Of a stretch of DNA of 56,690 nucleotides, positions 6,744 to 16,387 are shown piece after piece. The first letter of the stretch is position 1. The number at the start of each line of letters is the position of its first letter. A program made the translations under genes and the position numbers. The stretch covers positions 59,337 through 116,026 of the forward strand of contig NZ_KQ948679.1 of NCBI RefSeq assembly GCF_001514145.1, given 5' to 3'. This stretch comes from Streptomyces canus. Lineage in GTDB: Bacteria; Actinomycetota; Actinomycetes; Streptomycetales; Streptomycetaceae. The notes under the pieces are model-generated. The model was given only the letters and a program-made list of their open reading frames with translations, was not told where the DNA came from and did not search any database.

Positions 6744-9203
6744 TCACGGTTTTCCGCCGGTCCGGCTGTCGATCAGCTCGGCCAGGTCGGCCAGTACGGG
6801 ACGGCCGACGAGGTCGCGCGGGGAGATCACCCGGCCCAGCGAGACCGCTAGCCGTACCGCCGACAGGGAAGTGCCGCCCAGGTCGAAGAAGTTGTCGTCC
6901 CGGCGGATCCGTCCGGGCGGCAGTCCGAGTTCCGCCGCCCATCGCGCCGCGAGCCGCCGTTCGGCCCGCGTCCGCGGGGCGCCAAGGGCATCCCGGGCCG
7001 GACCGAGGTCCTCGGCGAGCGCCGCGAGGGCCTTGCGGTCGGTCTTGCCGTTGGCTGTGAGCGGCAGGCGGTCCAGCCGGTGGAAGGACGCCGGGATCAT
7101 GTACGCGGGGAGCAGGTCCGCGAGCCGCTCGCGCAGGTCCTCGGCGGTCACCGCACACGCGCTCGTGCAGAAGGCCGCCAGCTGGCGGCCGTGCCCTTCC
7201 GCGCCGGTCACCACGACCGTGCAGTCCGTGACACCGGGCACGCGCAGCAGCGCGTTCTCGACCTCGCCGATCTCGACCCGGAACCCCCGGATCTTCACCT
7301 GCGCGTCCCGGCGGCCGAGGAACTCCAGCTTCCCGTCGGGCCGCCAGCGGCCGAAGTCTCCCCCACGGTAGAGCCGTTGGCCGGGGCGGTGGGGGTCGGC
7401 CAGGTAGGCGAGCCGGGTGCGTTCGGCGTCGTTGACGTAGCCGCGGCCGACACACACCCCGGAGAAGACGATCGCACCGGGCGCCCCGAGCGGAACCGGA
7501 CGCAGGTTCTCGTCGACGACGTACTGGTGCACGTTGGCGACGGGTCGGCCGAGTGGGATCCGGTCGGTGGCGGGCGCCCGGTCCATTACCTCGTGGTTGG
7601 TGTCGTCGGACGTCTCGGTCAGCCCGTAGGCGTTGACCAGCCGCACGGCGGGACCGGTGACGAACCACCGCTGCACCAGCTCCCCGCGCAGCGCCTCGCC
7701 GGTGACGGACACGCACCGCAGGTCCGGCAGGTCCCGGGGGCTGCGCCCCAGCGCGGACAGGATGACGTCGAGATAGGACGGCACCACCTGCAGGACGTTG
7801 ACGCGCCCCTCGGTGATCCGGTCCAGGAACCGGTCCGCGTCAAGGATGGCGTCCTGCTCGACCAGCAGGGTCCGCCCGCCCGTCAGCAGCCCCGCCAGCA
7901 ACTGCCACAGCGAGATGTCGAAGCACTGCGAGGCCGTCTGGGCCACCACGGTGCCCTCGCCGATACCCAGGTCGTCGATCTTGGCGTACAGGTGGTTGAG
8001 CAGGCCTGCGTGCTCGCACATCGCGCCCTTCGGCTCACCGGTGGACCCGGAGGTGAAGAAGACGTACGCGAGCCGGCCCGCCGCTATGTCAAGGCCGAGG
8101 TCCGTTCCGTCGGTGGCCCGGTCGGTGACGTCCGGGACGATCAGCCGCCGGGTCCCGGGGAGCGATACGAGCGCCCGGTCCAGCTGCGTGGTGCTGTCCG
8201 GTTCGGTGACGACGTACGAGCAGTCGGCGCGGCTGAGCATCGCGCTGATGCGGCCGCCCGGGTGACGCGGGTCGACGGGCAGGTACGCGGCGCCGGCCTT
8301 GAGGACACCGAGCACGCCGGCCGCCCAGTGGAGGTCGCGCTCGGTCACCACGGCGACCGTGTCCTCGGGGGCGAGCCCCTCGGCCAGCAGGGCGCGAGCC
8401 AGCCGGTTGGCCCGCATGTTGAGGTCCGCGTACGTCCACTCGCAGCCCTGGTGGACCACGGCGACGGCGTCCGGATGCCTGCGCACTCGCTCCTCGAACA
8501 GTTCGTGGAACCGGCGGTCCGGCAGCGCACGGCGCGGCCCCGCCAGCCCCTCGAGCTGGAACCGGAGTTCGTCCGCGGACAGCAGGCTGCGCCGGTGACG
8601 AGGGGCGTCGGGGTCTGCGGCGATCGCTGCCAGCGCGGCGAGATGGTATCCGCCGACCCGGGCGGCGCAGTCCGCGTCCAGCAGGTCCGTCCGGTGCCGC
8701 AGGCGCAGCACGAGCCGGCCACGCTCCTCACCCGCCCAAACGCCGAGCAGCGCGCCACCGTCCACCGGGACGGTGACCTCGTGCCCGGCCGCGAACACCA
8801 CTTCAGGGCCCTCCCGGGACGGTGTGCTGGTCCCGGGCGACAGCGCCGCCGCCTCGGCCCGCCGGGCATCCAGCACCAGACGGCGCCAGGTGCCTGGCCC
8901 GGCCGTCAGCTCGAAGGGCAGTGGCCGGGGCCGGCCCGGGGCCAGATAGCCGCTGCGCACATCGGGATCACCCGAGAGCAGGGCGAGCACCTGCGCGTGT
9001 GCCGCGAGGAGGATCGCGGTGAGCGGCACGCCGAGTTCACGGGCCCGCCGGCGCAGGGCCGCCGTCACTTCGCCAGGGACGCGCCTGACGTGCTCCCCCG
9101 TACCGGGCATCGGCTCCTTCGCCCATCGGGGCGCGGCCGTGAATCCGCCCTCGACCCGGCTGTCGTATCCGGGGACGCGGGCGTCGGTCGCTGTCGCTGC
9201 CAT
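6744..9203 (-). CDS. NRPS: partial condensation remnant, adenylation, carrier (A-PCP)
   Basis: The 819-residue protein begins (about 1-190) with what looks like the C-terminal half of a condensation domain without an HHxxxDG motif. A full adenylation domain follows: A3 FFTSGSTGEPKGA, A4 FDISLW, A5 NAYGLTE, A7 YRGGDFGRW, A8 QVKIRGFRVEIGEVE, A10 LTANGKTDRKAL. The protein ends with a carrier domain (FFDLGGTSLS, attachment serine about S779). No thioesterase is present. A manual alignment to GrsA gives the pocket code DIWSSTADDK; two adjacent acids at positions 330/331 would suit a substrate with a side-chain amine. The ATG at 9203 shares one base with the stop of the upstream gene (TGATG). A long open frame further upstream is a shadow. 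Confidence 0.9.
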   Translation of the reverse strand: MAATATDARVPGYDSRVEGGFTAAPRWAKEPMPGTGEHVRRVPGEVTAALRRRARELGVPLTAILLAAHAQVLALLSGDPDVRSGYLAPGRPRPLPFELTAGPGTWRRLVLDARRAEAAALSPGTSTPSREGPEVVFAAGHEVTVPVDGGALLGVWAGEERGRLVLRLRHRTDLLDADCAARVGGYHLAALAAIAADPDAPRHRRSLLSADELRFQLEGLAGPRRALPDRRFHELFEERVRRHPDAVAVVHQGCEWTYADLNMRANRLARALLAEGLAPEDTVAVVTERDLHWAAGVLGVLKAGAAYLPVDPRHPGGRISAMLSRADCSYVVTEPDSTTQLDRALVSLPGTRRLIVPDVTDRATDGTDLGLDIAAGRLAYVFFTSGSTGEPKGAMCEHAGLLNHLYAKIDDLGIGEGTVVAQTASQCFDISLWQLLAGLLTGGRTLLVEQDAILDADRFLDRITEGRVNVLQVVPSYLDVILSALGRSPRDLPDLRCVSVTGEALRGELVQRWFVTGPAVRLVNAYGLTETSDDTNHEVMDRAPATDRIPLGRPVANVHQYVVDENLRPVPLGAPGAIVFSGVCVGRGYVNDAERTRLAYLADPHRPGQRLYRGGDFGRWRPDGKLEFLGRRDAQVKIRGFRVEIGEVENALLRVPGVTDCTVVVTGAEGHGRQLAAFCTSACAVTAEDLRERLADLLPAYMIPASFHRLDRLPLTANGKTDRKALAALAEDLGPARDALGAPRTRAERRLAARWAAELGLPPGRIRRDDNFFDLGGTSLSAVRLAVSLGRVISPRDLVGRPVLADLAELIDSRTGGKP

Positions 9204-11743
9204 CACCGCACACCTCCGCTTTCGTCGAGGGCCGGGCGGGCCGGATTCCCCACCCAGCGGGTGTGCTCGGGGACCGACTCGCCCTTCATGAGGAAGCAGT
9301 CGGCCCCCAGCACAGCGCCGTCGCCGACGGTCACGCCGTAGTGCACGAACGCTCCGACGGCGAGGGTGCAGCCGGCACCGAGGGCACTGCGGTCCGACTT
9401 GAACGTGCCGTCCTCCTGGGAGTGGCACTGCACGACACTGCCCGCGTTGAGGGTGCAGCCGTCCCCGATGCGGACCATGGGGCGCTCCGTCAGAGCGCAG
9501 CCGTCGTCGAAGACCCGCGCCCCGATCCGGACGCCCAGCATGCGCCACACGACGCTCTTGAACGGCGTGCCGTCGAGGATGTGCAGATACGTCTCGGACG
9601 GCACCTTCCAGTACCGCTCACGACGCCAGAAGCGGCGGTCGTAGATCGAGCAGAACAATGGCTCCGGAGGGTGCGCCGCCGTGACGGCCCGCTCGAGGAG
9701 GACGTAGTAGAGGAGGGTGAACGGCAGCAGGACAGCGTTGGCGAGCGCGAGGACCGCTGGGCCCCACGCCGGGTACAGGCTCGCGGCGAGCACGAAGAGC
9801 AGGACGACGCAGAAGAAGAACAGCCATCCCGTGAGCAGGTGACATGCCATGGTGACGGCGTTGTGCCGGTTCTTGGCCGCGAGGCTGCGGCGCAGACCGC
9901 TGCCGTCCTTGAGTTCGTCGAAGGTACTGTCCCGCGCCACCGACCGCGGGATCTCGAAGCAGGGAGAGCCGAGAAGTCCCACATCGTGCCGGATCGGTCC
10001 ACTGACGGGGACCGCCACCTTGGTGGCCAGGAGGCAGTTGTCGCCGGTCCGGCCCCCGGAGGGGTAGGCGATCCGGTTCCCGAGGAAGTTGTGCGCCCCG
10101 ATCGCGGTCCGCGACAGGCGGAAGGAGGTGCTGGAGTACTCGGCGTTCATCAGGGACAGTCCGTCCGCGACCATGGTCCCGGTGCCGACCCTGCTCAGAG
10201 AGGGGCTCTCGTGCTTGACCGCTGTGCCGAAGTTCGAGCCGGTCTGCTCCACGGGGGCGAGGCGGTAGCCGACCCAGCGCAGGTAGTGCACGATGCAACT
10301 GCTGTCGCCGAACAGACGGGTCAGGGACTTCCTGTTCGTCATCACGACGATCGTCCGGTGCACGGTGTGGTGGAAGCCGAAGAGCGGGTACGTCCGGCCG
10401 GGCCGGACGAACCTGCCGAGCAGCCGTGGGACGGTGGCCAGGACCGCGAGAGCGGCGATCACGCCGCCGAAGAAGACCACGATCGTGACCACCAGCAGGT
10501 CGACGTAGAGGACCGTCGCCCCGCCTGCCTTCATCACCGCGGATCCCTCCAGCACTCGGGAGAGCAGCACATCCAGGCAGCCCACCGCCAGCGGCACGTA
10601 CACCAGGAGCGCCACGAGCAAGAGCAGGACACCGTGGACCGCTCGCCGTGCGGTGCCGCACCGGGCGGGCTCCACCTCCGGGAAGTCGCTGTCCGCGGGC
10701 TGGGCCGGAGAGCCGTGCCAGTGCTCGCCATCGGGGACCGCCTGGCCGGTGTGCAGGGAGGAGGCGTGCCCCAGCCGGGATCCGTCGCCGAGCCGGCTCC
10801 CGATGTCCAGCACCGTCGCCTCGCTGACGACCGCGTCCCGGCCCAGGGTGACCTGCCCTGTCTCGATCACGCCGTCGGCCGCGTGGTAGCAGCTGAGCAG
10901 CGCGTCCTTGCGGACGAGTGCGCCGTCACCGACGGTCAGCAGGTCGGTGCAGACGGGGGCGGAGCGCGAAAGGATCGTCACTCCTCTGCCGATCCGCGCA
11001 CCGAGGGCCCGCAGGAAGAGCGGGTAGAGCGGCGATCCGACGAACAGGACCAGCGGGCTCGATCGGATCAGCGTCTTGACCAGCCAGAACCGGAAGTAGG
11101 CAAGACTCCAGACGTGGAACCTGCGTGGCGTGAACCGGCCGATCAGCAGCCACTTGGCCATCACTGGCAGGGCGCACAGCACGATGAGCAGCGCGGCGCC
11201 GAATTGGACGCTCCGCAGGTATGCGTCGAGCAGGTACGCCTGCGCGGAGATCCATTCGTAGCCCTGGGCGGAGACGACGGCGAGGAGAAGGGCGTAGCCG
11301 AGGAAGGCCAGAAGCTGGAGTGCCCCGCAGAGCACACGGTGCGGGCGGCCGGTCGGCGGAGCGGGCTCCTGGGCCATGGCTCTGGGCAGTTCCGATGGGC
11401 TGAGGGCCTCGGTTTCGCCTGGTGGTGGAGGCGCGCTGTCGACAAGCGCGGCTGCCAGTCCGCCGGCGGTCGGATGCTGGTAGATGTCGCGCATCGACAC
11501 GTGCGGCAGGTCCGCGCGGTTCCTCACCCGCGCGCAGAAGTGCGCCATCACCAGGGAGTCGGCGCCGAGATCATCGAAGAAGTCGCTGTCGACACGCACC
11601 TCGTCCAGGTGCGCGACCTCCGCCAGCAACCCGGCGAGCCGCTCGGCGACAACGGACACCACGGCTGGATCCGGCGGCGCTTCGCGGAGCCGGGCCTCCT
11701 CCACGAGGCCCCTTTCCACCTCCTGGAGCTGCTGTCCCGCCAT
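9203..11743 (-). CDS. Carrier domain fused to Pls/PosA-type membrane hexapeptide-repeat domain
   Basis: The 846-residue protein starts with an acyl/peptidyl carrier domain (FFDDLGADSLVM, attachment serine S63). After a proline-rich linker come about six membrane helices in three pairs, the first near residues 134-160 and 180-200. Between the pairs lie soluble domains with left-handed beta-helix features (IGRGVTILSR, VTLGRDAVVSEATVLDIGS, VRIGDGCTLNAGSVV). This alternation matches the terminal region of Pls, the epsilon-poly-L-lysine synthetase, and the related poly-diaminopropionate synthetases, which build isopeptide polymers without a classical condensation domain. Here it is separate from the adenylation protein. 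The ATG at 11743 is preceded by a GAGGGGG site. It is the first gene of the six-gene operon. Confidence 0.85.
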   Translation of the reverse strand: MAGQQLQEVERGLVEEARLREAPPDPAVVSVVAERLAGLLAEVAHLDEVRVDSDFFDDLGADSLVMAHFCARVRNRADLPHVSMRDIYQHPTAGGLAAALVDSAPPPPGETEALSPSELPRAMAQEPAPPTGRPHRVLCGALQLLAFLGYALLLAVVSAQGYEWISAQAYLLDAYLRSVQFGAALLIVLCALPVMAKWLLIGRFTPRRFHVWSLAYFRFWLVKTLIRSSPLVLFVGSPLYPLFLRALGARIGRGVTILSRSAPVCTDLLTVGDGALVRKDALLSCYHAADGVIETGQVTLGRDAVVSEATVLDIGSRLGDGSRLGHASSLHTGQAVPDGEHWHGSPAQPADSDFPEVEPARCGTARRAVHGVLLLLVALLVYVPLAVGCLDVLLSRVLEGSAVMKAGGATVLYVDLLVVTIVVFFGGVIAALAVLATVPRLLGRFVRPGRTYPLFGFHHTVHRTIVVMTNRKSLTRLFGDSSCIVHYLRWVGYRLAPVEQTGSNFGTAVKHESPSLSRVGTGTMVADGLSLMNAEYSSTSFRLSRTAIGAHNFLGNRIAYPSGGRTGDNCLLATKVAVPVSGPIRHDVGLLGSPCFEIPRSVARDSTFDELKDGSGLRRSLAAKNRHNAVTMACHLLTGWLFFFCVVLLFVLAASLYPAWGPAVLALANAVLLPFTLLYYVLLERAVTAAHPPEPLFCSIYDRRFWRRERYWKVPSETYLHILDGTPFKSVVWRMLGVRIGARVFDDGCALTERPMVRIGDGCTLNAGSVVQCHSQEDGTFKSDRSALGAGCTLAVGAFVHYGVTVGDGAVLGADCFLMKGESVPEHTRWVGNPARPALDESGGVR

Positions 11744-11856
11744 GAGAGGACCCCCTCGGCTGCCGACTGTCGTGTGTTCCGCCTCACTGGGGGTTCGTAG
11801 CCGGGCAGCCAAGGTATGGATGTCCAGGCGTTCTTCTCGAAACGCGAGCGGCTGTC

Positions 11857-12505
11857 TCACCAGCCGGATGCCTCACAGACGGCGATCGGAGCGCATCGGC
11901 CACCGGCGACTCGGCCGGCGGCGGCCAGGGACTGCTTGCCCGCCGGACGCAGAGTCAGCACGGTGAACCGTGAGGTCATACTGCCTTTGATGCCCTGCCG
12001 CCAGGTCACCTCGGTGAACTGGTTCCCGCTGGTCTCGGCAGCGTGGAGCGAGATTGCTTGTGGCGGAGTCTGTCCGCGGCGCCCTTGCCGCTCGTTCACC
12101 TTCACCCCGCCGCCTTGCCAATTGGCGGGGCTCCGGCTCGAGCTCCGATTCCCGCTCCTGACCACCCAACCAGCCATCGACCGTGCTCGCGGCGGCCCGC
12201 TGGCCCTCGGGCCCGACGTACACCGCGTCGGGGCGTACTTGGCCACAGCCGGGCACGTCGCTGAACGCCGCCCGCTCATCGTGGTTCCCGGTCGCGTAGA
12301 ACACCGACGCGCCCCGCTCCAGGGGGTTAACCGCCCACGAGCTCACGCGTAACCTCGCGCGATCCATCGTCCGCCACGTCTCCCGTGACAACGAGTGCAT
12401 CGAGGTCAGTTGTCCGATACACACCTCGACCGCGCTGGCGACCCGGAGCCCGATGGGGCCGATGGCACGGTGGCGCTTCGATAGATGCTCGACGACTTGG
12501 TCCAT
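11857..12505 (-). pseudogene. Decayed IS701-like transposase remnant
   Basis: One frame between about 11860 and 12130 reads VKVNERQGRRGQTPPQ, then TEVTWRQGIKGSMTSRF and LRPAGKQSLAAAG, which resembles the middle of IS701/IS4-type transposases. Neighbouring stretches are open only in other frames and match nothing I know, so the gene has suffered several frameshifts and lacks both ends. It lies just upstream of the biosynthetic operon, whose promoter must be in the roughly 110 bases between 11743 and this remnant or inside it. Confidence 0.5.
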
Positions 12506-12642
12506 TTACGCTTCATCCCGTGAGGCTGACCCTTCTCGGATGGACGCCCCGGAGTGCACCGGCGATGCCAGCGGCTTAGCTTCGCAGTGCTATGCCGCGG
12601 GCCGCCCGGACGCGGCGCGTCCACGCGGCGAAAGGAAACTCC

Positions 12643-12948
12643 ATGGCAGTCGTGATGACCTTTTCCTGGCCCGAGATCACACGCGACGTTTACGACGCGG
12701 TACGCCAGAAGGTGCGCTGGGAAGAAGACGCACCGGACGGGTGCGTGCTGCATGCCGCCTGGTTCGTTCACGGCGGCCTCAACGTGATGGACATCTGGGA
12801 GTCGGAGGACCACTTCAACCGGTTCATCGAGGCCAGGATCGCCCCTGTACTCAAGGGCGAACTGGGCGTGCAAAGCGACCCCGAGCCGAAGTTCTACCCC
12901 CTGCACCGGCGCTTCGTCGCCCCTGGGATCAGCGGCGCCAGCTCCTGA
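12643..12948 (+). CDS. Small hypothetical protein, dimeric alpha/beta-barrel-like
   Basis: The ATG at 12643 follows an AAAGGAAA site and encodes 101 residues. The pattern (MTFSWPEITRDVYDAVRQKV at the start, then LHAAWFVHGGLNVMDIWES and HFNRFIEARIAPVL) resembles the small monooxygenase-like or stress-response Dabb proteins common in Streptomyces. No catalytic residue can be named. It is a single gene followed by a transposon boundary about 200 bases downstream. Confidence 0.7.
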   Translation: MAVVMTFSWPEITRDVYDAVRQKVRWEEDAPDGCVLHAAWFVHGGLNVMDIWESEDHFNRFIEARIAPVLKGELGVQSDPEPKFYPLHRRFVAPGISGASS

Positions 12949-13277
12949 GGTACGCCTTCCGCGTACGGGGCAGCGTCAGCAACGCCTCGTCATCCTTCGC
13001 CCCGCAGAACCACACCAACGCCACCGTCACGGACTTCGCAGACTCCGACCGCGAAGACGTCAAGGTGCGCTCCGTGATCTTCTCTGCATGACGACGCACG
13101 CCAGCCGCCCCAGTGCGAGCCTTGCGCTCTTGGCACTGGGGCTTGGACTGAGCTTGGCGTTTATCCTCGCGGGTCACTCGACCTGCTGATCTGCGGTTCT
13201 TCCCGGGACAGCAGGGGCGGCCGTTCTCCACGCTTCGAGATGTCGAGTCACGAAGCACGAGAGAACGGCCGCTGTGT

Positions 13278-14579
13278 ATGAGTCTCCCGGTCGGCGCGCC
13301 CGCGGGCGACGCATTGGGCATCCTGTCCCGCTTTCGTGTCGAGTTCTACGAATGTCTCTACGCCCGAGCGGACGCGCTCTTCGAGCTCACGGACGCGGTG
13401 TTGTGCGCGGACGGGCCGGTGCAGACCCTGGTCGAGCTGTCGCTGGCCATCGAGCACCGGCGCGGGCATGGCGCGCTGTACGCGGCTTTGGACCGCGGTT
13501 GGCTGGAGCCGACGCGGTTGCGCCGCACGCTGGCCGGCCTGCCGCTGCCGAAGGCGGCCGACGGGCGGATCGTGCTGGCTGTGGACGTGAGCAACTGGCT
13601 CCGTCCCGATGCCCCGACCAGCGACGACCGGCTGTTCTGCCACGTCTACGGACGTGGTGACCGCAAGACGGACCAGTTCGTGCCGGGCTGGCCGTACTCC
13701 TTCGTGGCCGCGCTGGAGTCCGGCCGCACCTCCTGGGTCGCGCTGCTGGACGCCGTGCGCCTGGGGCCCGCCGACGACGCGACGCTCGCCACCACTACCC
13801 AACTGCGCGACGTCGTCGAGCGGTTGACGCACGCCGGGCACTGGCGGCCGGGCGACCTGGAGATCCTGATCGTGATGGACGCCGGTTACGACGTCACCTA
13901 CCTCTCCCACGCTCTGGCCGACCTGCCGGTCGTGCTGGTCGGGCGCCTGCGCTCGGACCGGGTCATGCTCCGTGACGCAGGCCCCGCACGTTCCGGCCCG
14001 AAGGGCGGGCGGCCCCGCCGGCACGGCGGCGTCCTCACCTTCGCCAAGCCCGACAGCTGGCACCAGCCCGACGTCACCACAGCTACGGACACCACCCGCT
14101 ACGGCAAGGCCGAGGCGATGGCCTGGGACCGGATGCACCCCAGACTCACCCACCGCGGTCCATGGCTGGACCACGCCGAGGAGGAACTTCCCGTCCTGCA
14201 CGGCACGTTGGTGCGGCTGCAGGTCGAGCGACTGCCGGGCGACCGCGACCCGAAACCGGTCTGGCTGTGGTGCTCGGCCACCGCCGCGACACCGGTGGCT
14301 GTGGACCGCTGGTGGCAGTCCTTCCTCCGCAGATTCGATCTTGAGCACACCTTCAGGCTCCTGAAGCAGACGCTCGGCTGGACCGCACCGAAGATCCGCC
14401 ACGCCGACAGCGCCGACCTGTGGACCTGGCTCATCATCGCCGCCCACACTCAGCTCCGCCTCGCCCGCCCCCTCACCGAGGACCTGCGCCGTCCCTGGGA
14501 GCGACCTGCCGAGCCCCGCCGCCTCACTCCAGCCCGCGTCCGCCGGGGGTTTCGCAACGTCCGCGCGACTGCGGCGAGG
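13278..14579 (+). pseudogene. DDE transposase of the outer IS, 5' part (interrupted)
   Basis: The frame gives 434 residues of a transposase family widespread in Streptomyces, with IVLAVDVSNWLRPDAP, MDAGYDVTYLSHAL and HTFRLLKQTLGW as catalytic-region landmarks. It ends within the motif GFRNVRATAAR, where the inner element is inserted. The open frame runs on into inner-element sequence to 14696, adding about 38 foreign residues. The missing tail is at 16232-16387. A decayed relative of the same N-terminus is at 35.7-36.0 kb. Confidence 0.85.
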
Positions 14580-16231
14580 CTGTCGCACGGCTCCTGCCCG
14601 GTGAACGTCAAGAGCGATTCGTTGTTCGGTTCCGAGGACCAGGGAGGCGTCGGAGTCTTGGCTGGTGGGGCGGAACTTCTTGTCGTGCGACCGTGAATGT
14701 GATCTTGAGATGCCGGGGGATGTGCGGGAGTGGCTGCCGCCCGAGCACCTGTGCTGGAAGGTGCTCGACGTCGTCGAGCTACTTGACCTGTCGGCGTTCG
14801 AGAAGAGCTACCGTGACGACGGGCGGGGCGGGGTGGCCTACCCTCCCGCGAGCCTGATCGCGTTGCTCCTGTACTGCTACAGCAAGGGAGTGCGTTCCTC
14901 CCGTCGCATCGAGCAGGCTTGCTGGGACGACGTGGGCTGCCGAATCATCACCGCGAACCGCCGAGTGGACCACTCCACCCTCGCGCGGTTCGTACGACGC
15001 CACCGTGCCGCCTTGAACTCGCTGTTCGTGCAGGTGTTGTCGCTTTGCGGCCGACGTGGCCTGGTCGATCTCTCGGCGGTGGCCGTGGACGGCTCACCGA
15101 TAGAGGCGAACGCCTCACGCGACGCCAACCAGCGGCTCCAGCGCCTGGAGGAGACCATCTCCCAGTGCGAGAAAGAGATCCACGCGCTGATGGAGGATGC
15201 AGTAGACCACGCGCTCAGCGTCGAGGCCGATGGCTCGGAAGCACAGGGCGATGGCGAGGATGCATGCGACAACTGGCCTCGCCTGTCCCGGCTGTGCGAC
15301 CGGCTCGCCAGGGCCCACTTGGCCAGGGACAGACTGCACGAACGGGCTATGCCTTCACCCACCGAGATCCGGATCAAGGTCGAAGCCGCCGAGCGGATGG
15401 TGGCTCGTGCGGAGAAGCGCCTGGCCACCGAGGCCGAGGCTCACCAGGAGAAGCTGAAGAAGTACGAGCTCCGCGTCCGAGAGGACCGGGCGGCAGGACG
15501 TCGTGGAGCGAACGGACGGCCCCCGGTCCCGATGGAGCACAAGACCGTCCTCGTTCGCCAGCGAACGCGCCTGGTGAAGATGCGGGCCTGGCTGGAGCGG
15601 GCCCGCACACCCCGACCGGCCCCCTCCCCGGAGGCCCGTGCCTGCCTGAGCGATCCCGACTCCCGGCTGATTCCCGGCAAATGCGGCGGCTACCTGCAGG
15701 GATACAACATCCAGATCGTGTGCGCCCGCCGTCAATTCCTGCTGGCCATCGAAGCGCACGACAATCCCTCGGACAGGACGGCCCTTATTCCGATGGTGAA
15801 GAAGACCCAGCACAATCACCAGGCCGCACGGCTCCCCGGCGACATCCAACTCTGGCTCGCCGGCAGCGGCTACGCCTCCGCCGCGTCCTTCGAGGCCCTC
15901 GCCGATCTCCCGCTGCTGGTGTCGGTCACCAGCGATGCAGACCAGGCAGGCTTTCCCGCGAAGCGTCAGCAGGCCCCTGCAGGCCAGCAGGACATGGCGG
16001 CCCGCCTCGCCACCCCAACCGGACGGGCCCAGTACCGTCAGCGCAGTGCCCTGGTCGAGCCGGGATTCGCCCAGATCTTCCAGCGCTTCGGACGACACCT
16101 CAACTACCGCGGCCGCCAGGCGGTGGACGCCGAGATCAAGCTCCTCGGCACGGTGCACAACTTCAACAAGCTCATCAACCACACGCCCGAGAAGCACTCT
16201 TGACGTTCACCGGGCAGGAGCCGTGCGACAG
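14580..16231 (+). mobile_element. IS1182-type element inserted without target duplication
   Basis: The ends are long inverted repeats of 35 bp (CTGTCGCACGGCTCCTGCCC... at 14580-14614 and its exact complement at 16197-16231). The flanking bases GAGG on the left and CCTC on the right extend the palindrome to about 39 bp, so the target was the palindrome GAGGCCTC. Joining 14579 to 16232 restores the outer transposase reading frame with no base gained or lost. Confidence 0.85.
14665..16203 (+). CDS. IS1182-family transposase
   Basis: The 512-residue product has the IS1182 layout: N-terminal WLPPEHLCWKVLDVVELLDL and AYPPASLIALLLYCYSKGVRSSR, the first catalytic Asp in AVAVDGSPIEANAS, a long charged coiled insertion (about 165-310), and the tail YRGRQAVDAEIKLLGTVHN. 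The second catalytic site normally reads A-D-x-G-Y, but here it is LAGSGYASAASF, so glycine stands where aspartate is expected and the enzyme may be inactive. The GTG at 14665 is the assumed start. The stop lies inside the right inverted repeat. Confidence 0.88.
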   Translation: MGRNFLSCDRECDLEMPGDVREWLPPEHLCWKVLDVVELLDLSAFEKSYRDDGRGGVAYPPASLIALLLYCYSKGVRSSRRIEQACWDDVGCRIITANRRVDHSTLARFVRRHRAALNSLFVQVLSLCGRRGLVDLSAVAVDGSPIEANASRDANQRLQRLEETISQCEKEIHALMEDAVDHALSVEADGSEAQGDGEDACDNWPRLSRLCDRLARAHLARDRLHERAMPSPTEIRIKVEAAERMVARAEKRLATEAEAHQEKLKKYELRVREDRAAGRRGANGRPPVPMEHKTVLVRQRTRLVKMRAWLERARTPRPAPSPEARACLSDPDSRLIPGKCGGYLQGYNIQIVCARRQFLLAIEAHDNPSDRTALIPMVKKTQHNHQAARLPGDIQLWLAGSGYASAASFEALADLPLLVSVTSDADQAGFPAKRQQAPAGQQDMAARLATPTGRAQYRQRSALVEPGFAQIFQRFGRHLNYRGRQAVDAEIKLLGTVHNFNKLINHTPEKHS

Positions 16232-16387
16232 CCTCCGGCCCGTCCGGCAGCCGCACCGAAACCGTCCAAGCCAGGCCCGGGACGGCCGCCCGGCTCGAAG
16301 AACAAGCACCGGGCCACACGCCACGACGTCGGCAAGACCGTCAAACGCGCTGAGTCGATCAAGGAACACCAAGCCCGCCGAGGATAA
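16232..16387 (+). pseudogene. Detached 3' end of the outer IS transposase
   Basis: In the frame that continues from 14579 this reads PPARPAAAPKPSKPGPGRPP and then GSKNKHRATRHDVGKTVKR to a TAA at 16385-16387. It is the basic, proline-rich tail usual for this transposase group. It has no start or ribosome site of its own. The restored gene would encode 485 residues. Confidence 0.8.

Noticed and set aside
7080..9341. A 753-codon open frame on the plus strand opposite the A-PCP gene
   Set aside because: It is the antisense of a gene with clear NRPS motifs. High GC content leaves antisense frames open, and it matches no protein pattern.
9263..11800. An 845-codon plus-strand open frame opposite the membrane synthetase
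   Set aside because: It mirrors the carrier-membrane protein, which has convincing domains. The antisense translation is low-complexity and charged, with no start signal.
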